Positions 1 through 8,929 of a DNA stretch of 64,000 bases are shown here, in pieces (the stretch's first letter is position 1; every line of letters starts with the position of its first letter). The stretch spans positions 62,001 through 126,000 of the forward strand of contig CAJXJY010000004.1 of assembly GCA_913055875.1 (NCBI GenBank). The letters are read 5' to 3'. The notes beneath the pieces were generated by a model. That model did no database searches. It saw only the letters and a list, made by a program, of their open reading frames with translations, and had not been told where the DNA came from. This DNA comes from an uncultured Altererythrobacter sp. GTDB lineage: Bacteria > Pseudomonadota > Alphaproteobacteria > Sphingomonadales > Sphingomonadaceae. Made by a program: the position numbers and the translations under genes.

Positions 1-720
1 TTTCGCGGCGAGCCCTATTTTCGCATCCTGCCGCCGGGGGGCGGCAATGCGCCGGACGGGACGCTGCGCGGCGAGGCCTATACCGAAACCGACCGCTCGC
101 GAGTCGAGCGCGAGCGCCGCGTCTGCGTCGAGGAGGACGATCGCGGCAAGTGCATCAAGCGCGAGACGCGCAAGGTCGAGTGTCGCCGCACGGTGATCGG
201 GTTCGTCTATTCGATCCGGCTGATCGCCTATAACGGCAATCTGCTGCATTCGGAGGACGCGGAGCGCACGCGCGAACACGTCCGCTGCCCGGGCGACGAC
301 GGCGATCCGCCGCGCCCCGAACAGGTCGCGCGCGAATTCTCCCGCGCCATCGCCGATGAAATCCGCGGCAAATTCGTGCCCGCGCACGGCGTTCGCGAAG
401 TCCGGGTGATGGAGAGCCGCGACGGCCTCCGGCGCGAGGACCGCGATCGCTTCCGCGAGGCGGTGCGGCTGACCAAGCAGGACGAGTCGGCCGCCTGCGC
501 GGTATGGGAGGCGTTGCTCGCCGCCAATCCGGACCATGCTTCCACCGTGTTCAATATCGGCCTGTGCGCCGAACGGCGCGACGAGCGCGACGAGGCGGCA
601 CGGTTCTATCGCCGCACGCTGGAACTGAAGCCGCGCGATTCCTATCCGCTCGAGGGTCTGGGCCGGTTGGAGGGCTACGATCGCGCAGATCGGCAGCTCG
701 CGGCGCATTTCGGGGCCTGA
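1..720 (+). CDS. TPR-containing protein, 5'-truncated by the window edge
   Basis: The reading frame is open from the first base, so the start lies outside the window; 239 residues are visible. The middle is rich in Arg and Glu with several Cys ([10 protein letters not shown], then VECRR). The last 80 residues form at least one tetratricopeptide-like helix pair: '[20 protein letters not shown]' followed by a canonical '[14 protein letters not shown]'. TPRs mediate protein-protein contacts; no enzymatic domain is visible. The earlier part could be an envelope lipoprotein domain, but its signal sequence is not in view. It ends 100 bases before acpP and is not obviously co-transcribed with it. 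Specific function unknown. Confidence 0.7.
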   Translation, partial: FRGEPYFRILPPGGGNAPDGTLRGEAYTETDRSRVERERRVCVEEDDRGKCIKRETRKVECRRTVIGFVYSIRLIAYNGNLLHSEDAERTREHVRCPGDDGDPPRPEQVAREFSRAIADEIRGKFVPAHGVREVRVMESRDGLRREDRDRFREAVRLTKQDESAACAVWEALLAANPDHASTVFNIGLCAERRDERDEAARFYRRTLELKPRDSYPLEGLGRLEGYDRADRQLAAHFGA

Positions 721-820
721 TTCGCGCAGCGATCGCATCGACGCCGGGCACTTGCGCTCGCTTCGTCCGTTCACTAGGGCGAAAGGCAATCCAGCAAACC
801 CCCAACGAAGAGGGAAGATT

Positions 821-1057
821 ATGAGCGATACCGCCGACCGCGTGCAGAAGATTGTCGTCGAGCATCTCGGCGTCGAGGCCGACAAGGTCACCCAGGAAGC
901 GAGCTTCATCGACGATCTGGGCGCCGACAGCCTCGACATCGTCGAGCTGGTGATGGCGTTCGAAGAGGAATTCGGCGTCGAAATCCCCGACGATGCGGCC
1001 GAGAAGATCACCACCGTCGGCGATGCGACGAAATATATCGAAGAGCACAAGGGCTAA
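821..1057 (+). CDS. acpP: Acyl carrier protein
   Basis: 78 residues, the normal ACP length. It carries the growing acyl chain of type II fatty-acid synthesis on a 4'-phosphopantetheine arm in the cytosol. The attachment serine is Ser37 in the invariant motif GADSLDIVE, and the protein is strongly acidic, as expected. The ATG at 821 is preceded by GAGGGA, a good ribosome-binding site; an upstream in-frame start at 752 would add residues unlike any ACP. fabF, its elongation partner, follows after a repeat-filled gap. A possible promoter is TTGCGC (752-757) with a weak -10 about 17 bases later. Confidence 0.97.
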   Translation: MSDTADRVQKIVVEHLGVEADKVTQEASFIDDLGADSLDIVELVMAFEEEFGVEIPDDAAEKITTVGDATKYIEEHKG

Positions 1058-1072
1058 GGCGTTACGCTTCAC

Positions 1073-1205
1073 CCCCGTTTGCCCTGAGCTTGTCGAAGCC
1101 TGTCCTGAGCGCCTGCCTTGGCAGGCAGTCGAACGGGGGCTGCTTTTCCTTCGGGCGGAAGGCTGAAAGAAAATGCGGGGCTTCGACAGGCTCAGCCCGA
1201 ACGGG
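1073..1205. repeat. Inverted repeat, 'CCGTTCG/TCGAAG' family, copy 1
   Basis: Fills most of the acpP-fabF gap. The left arm begins CCCGTTTGCCCTGAGCTTGTC and the right arm ends CAGGCTCAGCCCGAACGGG, so the ends pair to form a long imperfect hairpin. Related copies lie at 10352-10422, 13312-13389, 32691-32768 and 41068-41182. Such small interspersed palindromes are typical of sphingomonad genomes. In this position the hairpin could also adjust acpP/fabF mRNA ratios (inference). Confidence 0.85.
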
Positions 1206-1254
1206 TTGGGCCTGTTGTGCGTAAAGGCCGAATGACAAGACACTGGAGACCGAT

Positions 1255-2514
1255 ATGCGCCGTGTGGTGGTAACCGGACTGGGCCTCGTCACCCCGCTGG
1301 GCGGTGACGTCGAAACCTCGTGGAAGAACCTGATCGCAGGCAAGAGCGGGGCGGGGCCGATCACCCGTTTCGACACCGAGGGGCAGAAATGCACCATCGC
1401 CTGCGAGGTGAAGCCCAAGGATCACGAATGGGGTTTCGACCCCGACAAGCGAGTCGATCACAAGGTCCAGCGGCAGGTCGATCCGTTCATCGTCTACGGG
1501 ATCGACGCCGCGGGCCAAGCGCTCGAGGACGCCGGGCTGACGGAGATGAGCGACGAGCTCAAGCAGCGCACCGGCTGCTCGATCGGCTCGGGTATCGGCG
1601 GGCTGCCCGGGATCGAACTCGAATCGGTCAATCTGCACGAGCGCGGCCCGGGCCGCGTCTCGCCGCACTTCGTCCACGGGCGGCTGATCAACCTCATCAG
1701 CGGGCAGGTCTCGATCAAATACGGGCTGATGGGCCCCAACCACGCGGTCGTCACCGCCTGCTCGACGGGCGCGCATTCGATCGGCGACGCGGCGCGCATG
1801 ATCGCGCTCGACGATGCCGACATCATGCTCGCGGGAGGCGCCGAGGCGACCGTGTGCCCGATCGGCATCGCCGGCTTCGCGCAGGCGCGCGCGCTCAACA
1901 TGAGCATGAACGACCGTCCGACCGAGGCCAGCCGCCCCTACGACAAAGACCGCGACGGCTTCGTCATGGGCGAGGGCGCCGGAGTGGTGGTGCTCGAGGA
2001 ATACGAGCACGCCAGGGCGCGCGGCGCGACCATCTACGCCGAAGTGGTCGGCTACGGCCTGTCGGGCGATGCCTATCACGTCACCGCGCCGCATCCCGAA
2101 GGCGCCGGCGCCGAGCTGGCGATGCGGATGGCCCTGAAGCGCGCCGGGCTCGAGCCGGAAGATATCGACTACGTCAACGCGCACGGCACTTCGACCATGG
2201 CCGACACGATCGAGCTGGCCGCGGTCAAACGCGTGCTCGGCGACGATCTCGGCGGCGCTTCGATGAGCTCGACCAAGTCCGCCATCGGTCACCTGCTCGG
2301 CGGGGCGGGCGCGGTCGAGGCGATTTTCTGCATCCTCGCGATCCGCGACCAGATCGTTCCGCCGACGCTCAACCTCGACAATCCCGACGAGGGCACCGAG
2401 GGCGTCGATCTGGTGCCCCACGAGGCGAAAAAGCGAGAAGTCGACGCGGTGCTCAACAACAGCTTCGGCTTCGGCGGGACGAACGCCTCGCTGATCATGA
2501 AGAAAGCCGATTGA
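1255..2514 (+). CDS. fabF: Beta-ketoacyl-ACP synthase II
   Basis: 419 residues, full length for KAS II. It condenses malonyl-ACP with acyl-ACP in fatty-acid elongation and in bacteria is needed for cis-vaccenate formation. The thiolase-fold catalytic triad is visible: Cys169 in VVTACSTGAHS, His310 in VNAHGTST and His346 in KSAIGHLLGGAGA. The glycine-rich C-terminus NNSFGFGGTNAS is also intact. It lies downstream of acpP and one base before mltG, the common alphaproteobacterial order. Start ATG at 1255. Confidence 0.97.
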   Translation: MRRVVVTGLGLVTPLGGDVETSWKNLIAGKSGAGPITRFDTEGQKCTIACEVKPKDHEWGFDPDKRVDHKVQRQVDPFIVYGIDAAGQALEDAGLTEMSDELKQRTGCSIGSGIGGLPGIELESVNLHERGPGRVSPHFVHGRLINLISGQVSIKYGLMGPNHAVVTACSTGAHSIGDAARMIALDDADIMLAGGAEATVCPIGIAGFAQARALNMSMNDRPTEASRPYDKDRDGFVMGEGAGVVVLEEYEHARARGATIYAEVVGYGLSGDAYHVTAPHPEGAGAELAMRMALKRAGLEPEDIDYVNAHGTSTMADTIELAAVKRVLGDDLGGASMSSTKSAIGHLLGGAGAVEAIFCILAIRDQIVPPTLNLDNPDEGTEGVDLVPHEAKKREVDAVLNNSFGFGGTNASLIMKKAD

Positions 2515-2515
2515 G

Positions 2516-3475
2516 GTGAAGCGGCTCGGCTGCCTCGCGGCGGTCATCCTGCTCGTGGCCGGCGCGTTCCTTGCGAACAGCGCGCTGGGTTCTGCGACGA
2601 TCGAGGAGGATACGCCGTTCGTCGTCCCTTCGGGCGCGTCGCTGACCGCGGTGGCCGAGAAGCTCGAGGACGAAGGCCATATCTCTTCGGCCGATGGCTT
2701 CCTGCTGCGGTCGAAATTCCTCGGCGGTTCGGACCCGATCCAGGCGGGCGAATTCCTGCTCACAGCGGGCATGTCGCAAGGCGACATCCTCGATCATTTC
2801 CAGCACAGCGAGGTGATCCGGCGCTTCATCACCATTCCCGAGGGGCTGCCCTCGATCATGGTATGGGAGCGGCTGATGGCGGAGGAGCTGCTGACCGGCG
2901 AGATTCCCGTGCCCGTGGAGGGCTCGGTGCTGCCCGACACCTACGATTTCGAACGCGGTCAGACCCGCACCGAAGTGCTCGCGCGGATGCAGGCGGCGAT
3001 GCAGAACTTCCTCGCCGAAGCGTGGCCGAAGCGCGGGCCGGACATCGCGGTCGACAATATCAGGGACGCGGTGATCCTCGCCTCGATCGTCGAGAAGGAA
3101 ACCGGCGTGCCGTCGGAGCGCAAGATGGTCGCCGGGCTCTATTCGAACCGGGTCAGGAAGAACATGTTCCTGCAGGCCGACCCGACGATCATCTACCCGA
3201 TCACCAAGGGCAAGCCGCTCGGCCGGCGGATCAGGCAGTCGGAGATCGCCGCGATCAACGATTACAACACCTATGCCATGCCCGGCCTGCCCAAGGCGCC
3301 GATTACCAATCCGGGCCGCGAGAGCATCGATGCGGTGCTCAACCCGGCGGACACCGACGCGCTCTACATGGTCGCCGACGGCAGCGGCGGGCACGAGTTC
3401 AATTCGGACTATGCGGCGCACCAGGAGGCGGTCGACAAATGGTACGCGATCCGCCGCGAACGCGGCGAGATGTGA
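2516..3475 (+). CDS. mltG: Endolytic murein transglycosylase MltG
   Basis: 319 residues beginning at GTG 2516, one base after the fabF stop, so translation is probably coupled. Residues about 4-25 form a single N-terminal membrane anchor. A LysM-like segment (about 34-100) precedes the YceG catalytic domain, in which the conserved ILASIVEKETG (Glu193) and the QADPTIIYP motif are clear. MltG cleaves nascent glycan strands and so sets glycan length as a peptidoglycan terminase in the periplasm. The fabF-mltG neighbourhood is frequent in alphaproteobacteria. No missing residues noted. Confidence 0.95.
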   Translation: MKRLGCLAAVILLVAGAFLANSALGSATIEEDTPFVVPSGASLTAVAEKLEDEGHISSADGFLLRSKFLGGSDPIQAGEFLLTAGMSQGDILDHFQHSEVIRRFITIPEGLPSIMVWERLMAEELLTGEIPVPVEGSVLPDTYDFERGQTRTEVLARMQAAMQNFLAEAWPKRGPDIAVDNIRDAVILASIVEKETGVPSERKMVAGLYSNRVRKNMFLQADPTIIYPITKGKPLGRRIRQSEIAAINDYNTYAMPGLPKAPITNPGRESIDAVLNPADTDALYMVADGSGGHEFNSDYAAHQEAVDKWYAIRRERGEM

Positions 3476-3996
3476 GCGGCTTCAACCCGGAAAAGCCGCC
3501 TTTCATCGTCACGGCGAGCCTGCCCGACGACCTGTTCGCCTGGGCCGACCGGTTGCGCACCGAGCATTTTCCGCCCGAACGCAACCATCTCCGCGCGCAT
3601 GTCACGCTGTTCCACAGCTTCGCGCCGTCGCTGTTCGAAGAATTGCAAACCGTGCTGCCGCGCGTCGCCGCGCAAGAGGCGCCGCCCGAAGCCGAGCTGA
3701 CCGGGCTGATGGACCTCGGCAAGGGCACCGCGCTGGCGATCGGCAGCCCCGGCATGCGTGCCATCCGCGAGCGCATAGCCGAGCGTTTCCACGGCGCGCT
3801 CACCGCGCAGGACCGGCACGAACCGCGGCTCCATATCACGATCCAGAACAAGGTCGAGCCGAAGGAGGCGAAGGCGCTGCAGCGCGAGCTCGACGGCACG
3901 TTCGAACTGCGCAGGTTCCGCTTCCCCGGCCTCGAACTGCACATCTACCGCGGCGGGCCGTGGGAGTTCGTCAAGGGCTGGCGGTTTCGAGGTTGA
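3472..3996 (+). CDS. 2'-5' RNA ligase / 2H phosphoesterase family protein
   Basis: 174 residues starting at GTG 3472, which overlaps the mltG stop (GTGA), suggesting translational coupling. Two H-x-T motifs define the 2H phosphoesterase fold: HVTLF near residue 43 and HITIQ near residue 122. Family members hydrolyse or ligate 2'-5' or cyclic phosphodiester bonds in RNA or small nucleotides; the substrate here cannot be told from sequence. It is the last gene of the acpP-fabF-mltG run, and a role with MltG is not implied by the domain. Confidence 0.85.
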   Translation: MSGFNPEKPPFIVTASLPDDLFAWADRLRTEHFPPERNHLRAHVTLFHSFAPSLFEELQTVLPRVAAQEAPPEAELTGLMDLGKGTALAIGSPGMRAIRERIAERFHGALTAQDRHEPRLHITIQNKVEPKEAKALQRELDGTFELRRFRFPGLELHIYRGGPWEFVKGWRFRG

Positions 3997-4062
3997 CCCG
4001 GCAGGGCTGGATATCGAGCCTATAGCAGGTGCATAAGGCAGCGCGACAAGGGAGGACAAGTC

Positions 4063-4746
4063 ATGGATGCCTTCATCGCCAACCTCGGAAATCCGGCAAC
4101 GGCTTTCGCGCACCTGGCGCTGTTTCTGGTACTGGTCGGATCGCTGATGACCTCGATGCGCCATGTGCGCATCGCCTTGCTTGCCGCCGGTCTCGCCGCG
4201 CTGGTGCACCTTTTTGCTGGCGGCGAGGGCGGGGTGTTGACGATCTGGATCGTGCTGATCGTCATCGCCAATGCGGTGCAGTTCCTGATTCTCGCGGCTG
4301 GTTCGCGGTTGGGCAATTTCCAGGCCGAGGAACGGCAATTGCTCGAACATGTGCTGCAGGTCGAGGAACCGGCGCAACAAAGGCGCCTGCTCGACCTTCT
4401 GGAATGGCGGGACACCGTGATCGGCGACGTTTTGATTCGGGAGGGGCAAGGCACTCCGCCGCTGATCTATGTCGCTTCGGGCGCCGCCTCGATCGAGCAT
4501 GGCGGGCGCGTGGTCGGCGTGTGCGGGGCCGGCGATTTCCTCGGCGACATGAGCATTGTCTCGGGCGAGAAGGCGAGTGCCACCGTGACCGTCACCAACC
4601 CGATGCGCATCGCGGTGTTCGATCGCGATGCGCTGGTCCGGTTTTCGCGCTCCGCGCCCGAGATACGCAGCGCCTTCAACGCCGCGCTCAACCAGAGCCT
4701 CGCGGCCAAGGTGGTGCGCATGAACGAGATGGCCGCCGGTGACTGA
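4063..4746 (+). CDS. Membrane-anchored cyclic-nucleotide-binding-domain protein
   Basis: 227 residues with good spacing from an AGGGAGGA ribosome-binding site. Three hydrophobic helices (about 12-30, 36-50, 58-80) come first. A CRP-like cyclic-nucleotide-binding beta-roll follows from about residue 105, with the signature run GVCGAGDFLGDMSIVSGEKAS where a phosphate-binding cassette sits. The cassette lacks the usual Arg-Ala pair, so nucleotide binding is uncertain; the layout recalls Popeye-type proteins. There is no helix-turn-helix, so it is not a transcription factor. Function unknown; a membrane sensor is plausible. Confidence 0.7.
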   Translation: MDAFIANLGNPATAFAHLALFLVLVGSLMTSMRHVRIALLAAGLAALVHLFAGGEGGVLTIWIVLIVIANAVQFLILAAGSRLGNFQAEERQLLEHVLQVEEPAQQRRLLDLLEWRDTVIGDVLIREGQGTPPLIYVASGAASIEHGGRVVGVCGAGDFLGDMSIVSGEKASATVTVTNPMRIAVFDRDALVRFSRSAPEIRSAFNAALNQSLAAKVVRMNEMAAGD

Positions 4747-4776
4747 TCGGGCGTTGCGTGCTGCCCAAATCACCGG

Positions 4777-4805
4777 TTGACCGGTCGCAGCCCCGGCCCT
4801 AAATG
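4777..4805 (+). promoter_or_regulatory. Candidate promoter of tRNA-Met
   Basis: TTGACC at 4777-4782 and TAAATG at 4800-4805 are separated by exactly 17 bases, a good sigma-70-type match in otherwise GC-rich DNA. They lie about 50 bases upstream of the tRNA. No start site has been mapped. Confidence 0.5.
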
Positions 4806-4858
4806 CGCCGCCTGCCCTCGCCGAGGCGGGGTGCCTGCCCGATACGGGATCGGCACGG

Positions 4859-4935
4859 GGCGGAGTAGCTCAGGTGGTTAGAGCAGCGGAATCATAATCC
4901 GCGTGTCGGGGGTTCGAGTCCCTCCTCCGCTACCA
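4859..4935 (+). tRNA. tRNA-Met (anticodon CAT)
   Basis: A complete 77-base cloverleaf with encoded CCA. The acceptor 5' strand GGCGGAG pairs with CTCCGCT, the D-arm is TAGCTCAGGTGGTTAGAGC, the anticodon stem GCGGA/TCCGC encloses the loop ATCATAA (anticodon CAT), and the T-arm contains GGTTCGAGTC. The overall sequence resembles alphaproteobacterial elongator tRNA-Met. A CAT anticodon could also belong to tRNA-Ile2 (lysidine-modified), which I consider less likely; it lacks the features of an initiator. Confidence 0.93.
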
Positions 4936-5006
4936 ATCCGTTCGCATCGCTGAATGCAGCGACGCCGCCGCCTTGGCGAAGTTCGCGGAGCGCGATAAGA
5001 GGCGAT

Positions 5007-6137
5007 ATGTATCGCAAGGCATATTGTTCGATCCTCGGCTTGCTGCTGGCGGGGTGCTCGGTCGAAACCGATGGGACGATGGAACCGACGGAACTCCCCT
5101 CTCCGCGTCCCGACAGCGAAACCGACCGTTTCGCAGTGCTCGCGCTGGAGTGCGTCCACCGCGAATATCCCAACAAGATAAGCCATGTGCTGGAGGGCGA
5201 TTCGGATGCGCGTCCGCCGCGCGAGCTTACGCCGGCCTTCTACGGATGTTTCGACTGGCACAGTTCGGTGCACGGGCACTGGCTGCTCGCGCGGATTGCG
5301 CGCACCGATCCCGTTACCCCATTGCGCGACGCAATCCTTGGCGCGCTTGGCCGCAGCCTGACCGAGGAAAACATCGCGGGCGAAGTCGAATACTATACCG
5401 GCGGCGATCGCGCCTCGTTCGAACGCCCTTACGGTGTGGCCTGGTTCCTGCAACTCGTCGCCGAGCTGGACGAAAGCGACGATCCGCGGATGCGCGAATG
5501 GCGCGACAACCTGCGCCCGCTGGAGGAAGCGATCGTCGCCAATATCGAGAAGTGGCTTCCCGACCTCGCCTATCCGATCCGCATCGGAACGCACAATCAG
5601 AGCGCCTTCGCGTTCGGGCTCATGCTCGATTATGCGCGGCAGGTCGGCAACGGGGAACTGGAGGAGTTGCTCGTCGCCAAGTCGCTGGAATTCCACGAGA
5701 GAGATCGCGACTGTCCGATCGGCTACGAGCCGTCGGGCGAGGATTTCCTCTCGCCGTGCCTGATGGAAGCGGACCTGATGCGGCGCGTGCTGCCGCGCGA
5801 TCGTTTCGCCGGTTGGCTGAGCGATTTCCTGCCCGGCATCCCTGCCGACGGATCGGCCGACTGGCTCGAGCCGGGCGTGGTGCTCGACCCGACCGACGGC
5901 AAGCTGGTCCATCTCGACGGCGTCAACCTGTCGCGCGCCTGGGCGATGGAGGGGATCGCTTCGGCACTGCCCTCCGGCGATCCCCGCCGCGCCGCGCTGC
6001 AGGCCTCGGCCGACCGCCATCGCGAGGTAGGCATCGCCTCGATCAGCGCGGAAAATTACGAAGGCAGCCACTGGCTCGGCAGCTTCGCGACCTATCTTGC
6101 CACGCGGCGCGGTATTGCCGCGGCGGAGGGCGGTTGA
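5007..6137 (+). CDS. DUF2891 family lipoprotein
   Basis: 376 residues. The N-terminus has a lipoprotein signal with lipobox LLLAGC (Cys at about 17). The DUF2891 signature follows closely: 'FAVLALECVHREYPNKISH', then PRELTPAFYGCFDWHSSVHGHW, with many conserved His and Trp in an all-helical (alpha/alpha-toroid-like) protein. The family has no established activity; the fold and conserved acidic residues suggest a carbohydrate-active or lyase-type enzyme (inference). It stands alone between tRNA-Met and a repeat element. Most DUF2891 proteins are cytosolic, so lipidation here suggests an envelope location. Confidence 0.85.
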   Translation: MYRKAYCSILGLLLAGCSVETDGTMEPTELPSPRPDSETDRFAVLALECVHREYPNKISHVLEGDSDARPPRELTPAFYGCFDWHSSVHGHWLLARIARTDPVTPLRDAILGALGRSLTEENIAGEVEYYTGGDRASFERPYGVAWFLQLVAELDESDDPRMREWRDNLRPLEEAIVANIEKWLPDLAYPIRIGTHNQSAFAFGLMLDYARQVGNGELEELLVAKSLEFHERDRDCPIGYEPSGEDFLSPCLMEADLMRRVLPRDRFAGWLSDFLPGIPADGSADWLEPGVVLDPTDGKLVHLDGVNLSRAWAMEGIASALPSGDPRRAALQASADRHREVGIASISAENYEGSHWLGSFATYLATRRGIAAAEGG

Positions 6138-6179
6138 CGGGGTTTCCAGCGCTTGCGCAACCGGGGGGAGAGTCGTTTG

Positions 6180-6298
6180 TCAGCTTCGCTGAATCGGCAC
6201 CGGCCCACTCCCCCACCCGGCCACCCATAGGATACTATGGTCGGGGTGGCCGGGTGGGGGAGTGGGCCGGTGCCGTATTCGTTTCAGCTTTGCTGAAA
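6180..6298. repeat. Long-hairpin repeat element, copy 1
   Basis: Three nested parts: a small palindrome TCAGCTTCGCTGA (6180-6192), a near-perfect stem of about 30 base pairs (GGCACCGGCCCACTCCCCCA from 6196, with its complement ending at 6274), and a second small palindrome TTTCAGCTTTGCTGAAA (6282-6298). The loop includes ATAGGATACTAT. The same architecture occurs at 17914-18033, and a shortened version at 27425-27471. It sits between the DUF2891 gene and otsB. Confidence 0.9.
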
Positions 6299-6386
6299 AC
6301 GAGTCGAGGCCCTCCCGCGATGCCATTTAACGCGGACAACCTATTCTGTTTTGACCCGTGCCGACGCGCCGCTATGGCGCGGTTCG

Positions 6387-7130
6387 ATGGCCGACGCGCC
6401 CGATCTTCCCTCGCCGCCGCACTTCCCGGACCTCGCTTCCGGGCGCGATCTCGCGCTGTTCCTCGATTTCGACGGGACGCTCGTGGATATCGCGCCGACC
6501 CCCGACGCCATCGCGGTTCCGCCCGACCTGTCCACCCGCCTGCGGCGGCTGGCGGCGCGGCTGGAGGGACGCCTGGCGCTGGTCACGGGGCGCTCGCCCG
6601 AGAATCTCGCGAGCCATTGCCGCTATGACGGGATCGCCTGCGCCGGATCGCACGGGGCGGTGCGCTTCTCCGCCGATGGAGAGCTGATCGGTGGCGAGCC
6701 GGATGGATTGCCCGAGGGCGTGACGGAGGAATTGCTCCGGTTCGCCTCGGATCACGGCGTGTCGCTCGAGAGCAAGGCCCATGGGGCAGCGCTGCACTAC
6801 CGCTCCTCGCCGGACATGCAGGACCTGGTTATTCGCGGTGCCGAACGGCTCGCGTCCGAAAACGGACTGCAGGCGAAGCAAGGCAAATGCGTGGTCGAAC
6901 TGGTCCGCCCCGGCGCCGACAAGGGCGGGGCGGTGCGCGCATTCATGAAAACGGCGCCATTCGCCGGTGGGATGCCGGTATTCGTCGGCGACGACGTGAC
7001 CGACGAGGACGGGTTCGTCGCCTGCGCGGAGTTAGGCGGCCATGCCGTCATCGTCGGCGACCGGCAGCAGACCGTGGCGCGTTACCGCTTGCGTTCGGTG
7101 GCGCATGTGTATGAATGGCTCGGCCTGTGA
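6387..7130 (+). CDS. otsB: Trehalose-6-phosphate phosphatase
   Basis: 247 residues from ATG 6387 (an in-frame TTG at 6351 would add 12 residues). It is a HAD-superfamily phosphatase releasing trehalose from trehalose-6-phosphate. HAD motif I is LFLDFDGTLVDIAPTPD with nucleophile Asp, motif II is ALVTGR, and motif IV is FVGDDVTDEDGF. It is the first gene of an overlapping otsB-GH15-otsA operon, so it works with the OtsA encoded 1.7 kb downstream to make trehalose, an osmotic and desiccation protectant. The weak ribosome-binding site leaves the exact start uncertain. Confidence 0.93.
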   Translation: MADAPDLPSPPHFPDLASGRDLALFLDFDGTLVDIAPTPDAIAVPPDLSTRLRRLAARLEGRLALVTGRSPENLASHCRYDGIACAGSHGAVRFSADGELIGGEPDGLPEGVTEELLRFASDHGVSLESKAHGAALHYRSSPDMQDLVIRGAERLASENGLQAKQGKCVVELVRPGADKGGAVRAFMKTAPFAGGMPVFVGDDVTDEDGFVACAELGGHAVIVGDRQQTVARYRLRSVAHVYEWLGL

Positions 7131-8929
7131 CCGAACGCGCGCAATCCACTCTCGACCTCTCGCCGATCGGCAATTGCCAGGTCAGCGGGCTGATCGACCG
7201 GAGCGGCGGCCTCGTATGGGGCTGCGTGCCGCGCGTCGACGGCGATCCGGTGTTCTGCGCGCTGCTCAACGGCGAGCGGCAGGATGCCGGTGTGTGGCGG
7301 TTCGAACTCGAAGGACAGACGAGCGCCAGCCAGCAGTACGAGCGCAACACGCCGATCCTCGTCACCCGCCTCGAAGCCGAGGACGGCAGCGCGGTCGAGA
7401 TCCGCGACCTGTGCCCGCGTTTCGAGCGGTCTGGGCGTATGTACCGCCCGGTCGCCTATCTGCGCATCGTCCGTCCGGTATCGGGCACGCCGCGGATGAA
7501 GGTCGTGCTGCGCCCGCTCAAGAATTACGGCGCGCAACTGGCCGAGACGACCAACGGAACCAACCATATCCGCTACCTGGTCGGCCAGCAGGCGATGCGG
7601 CTGAGCACCGATGCCCCGGTCGGCTACATCCAGGAAGGCCGCGCCTACCGGGTCGAGAGCGACCAGCATTTCTTCCTCGGCCCCGACGAGCCGTTCGTCG
7701 GCAATGTCCGCTCCGAATTGCGGCGGATGGAGCAAAGCACCGCGCGCTACTGGCGGCACTGGGTGCGCGGGCTGCACATCCCGCTCGAATGGCAGGACGA
7801 GGTGATCCGCGCCGCGATCGCATTGAAGCTGTGCCAGCACGAGGAAACCGGGGCGATCGTCGCCGCGCTGACCACCTCGATCCCCGAGGCCCCGCATTCG
7901 GAGCGCAACTGGGACTACCGCTACTGCTGGATCCGCGATTCCTATTACACGGTGCAGGCATTGAACCGGCTGGGTGCGCTCGACGTGCTGGAAAAGTATC
8001 TCGCCTACCTGCGCAACATCGTCGATTCGGCGCAGGGCGGGCAGATCCAGCCGCTCTATTCGGTGATGGGCGAGAGCGAGCTGAGCGAAACCACCGCATC
8101 GCATCTCGCCGGCTATCGCGGGATGGGGCCGGTGCGCGTCGGCAACGCGGCCTACAAGCAGGTCCAGCACGATTGCTACGGCCAGATCGTGCTGCCCAAT
8201 ACGCAGGCCTATTTCGACCGCCGCCTGCTCCGGATGAGCGACGAGGGCGATTTCCGCAGCCTCGAACAGGTCGGCGAGATGGCGTGGAAAATGCACGACC
8301 AGCCCGATGCGGGCCTGTGGGAATTCCGCACGCGGCAGGAGGTGCACACATACTCTGCCGTGATGTGCTGGGCGGCGTGCGACCGGCTCGCCAATATCGC
8401 GCGGCGGCTCGGCAAGGCCGATCGCGAAAAGCTGTGGCGCGAGCGGGCCGATGCGATCTGCGAGAAGGTGGAGTCCGAGGCCTGGGTCGAGAACGGAGAG
8501 GGCGGCCATTACGGCGCGAGCTTCGAAAGCGACTATCTCGATGCCAGCCTGCTGCAGATGGTCGAGCTGCGCTTCCTCAAGCCGGACAATCCGCGCTTCC
8601 TCTCGACCTTCGCCGCGATCGAACAGACGCTGCGCCGCGGCGAGCACATGCTGCGCTATGCCAGCGAGGACGATTTCGGCCTGCCCGAAACCGCCTTCAA
8701 TGTCTGCACCTTCTGGCTGATCGAGGCGCTGCACCTGGCCGGCCGCGACGAGGAAGCGCGCGCGCTGCTCGAAACCATGCTCGGCCACGCGACGCAATCG
8801 GGCATGCTGTCCGAAGATCTCGATTTCGAGACCGGCGAGCTGTGGGGGAACTTCCCCCAGACCTACTCGCTGGTTGGTATAATCAACTGCGCCGGCCTGC
8901 TGTCCAAACCCTGGAGCGAAGTCCGATAG
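7115..8929 (+). CDS. Glycoside hydrolase family 15 protein (trehalase or glucoamylase-like)
   Basis: 604 residues. An N-terminal beta-sandwich domain (about 1-220) precedes an (alpha/alpha)6 barrel. The GH15 motif NWDYRYCWIRDSYYTV lies near residue 265 and LPETAFNVCTFWLIEAL near 523, the latter containing a catalytic Glu. Inverting hydrolases of this family release glucose from alpha-glucosides. Homologues sitting between otsB and otsA are usually regarded as trehalases, and I infer the same, making the operon able to both make and recycle trehalose. The ATG at 7115 overlaps otsB by 16 bases; GTG 7127 (4-base GTGA overlap) is an equally reasonable start. Confidence 0.9.
   Translation: MARPVTERAQSTLDLSPIGNCQVSGLIDRSGGLVWGCVPRVDGDPVFCALLNGERQDAGVWRFELEGQTSASQQYERNTPILVTRLEAEDGSAVEIRDLCPRFERSGRMYRPVAYLRIVRPVSGTPRMKVVLRPLKNYGAQLAETTNGTNHIRYLVGQQAMRLSTDAPVGYIQEGRAYRVESDQHFFLGPDEPFVGNVRSELRRMEQSTARYWRHWVRGLHIPLEWQDEVIRAAIALKLCQHEETGAIVAALTTSIPEAPHSERNWDYRYCWIRDSYYTVQALNRLGALDVLEKYLAYLRNIVDSAQGGQIQPLYSVMGESELSETTASHLAGYRGMGPVRVGNAAYKQVQHDCYGQIVLPNTQAYFDRRLLRMSDEGDFRSLEQVGEMAWKMHDQPDAGLWEFRTRQEVHTYSAVMCWAACDRLANIARRLGKADREKLWRERADAICEKVESEAWVENGEGGHYGASFESDYLDASLLQMVELRFLKPDNPRFLSTFAAIEQTLRRGEHMLRYASEDDFGLPETAFNVCTFWLIEALHLAGRDEEARALLETMLGHATQSGMLSEDLDFETGELWGNFPQTYSLVGIINCAGLLSKPWSEVR

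Noticed and set aside
7042-8841. Upstream extension of otsA across the GH15 gene
   Set aside because: The extension is out of frame with GH15 and shows no homology-like pattern; only the last part matches OtsA.
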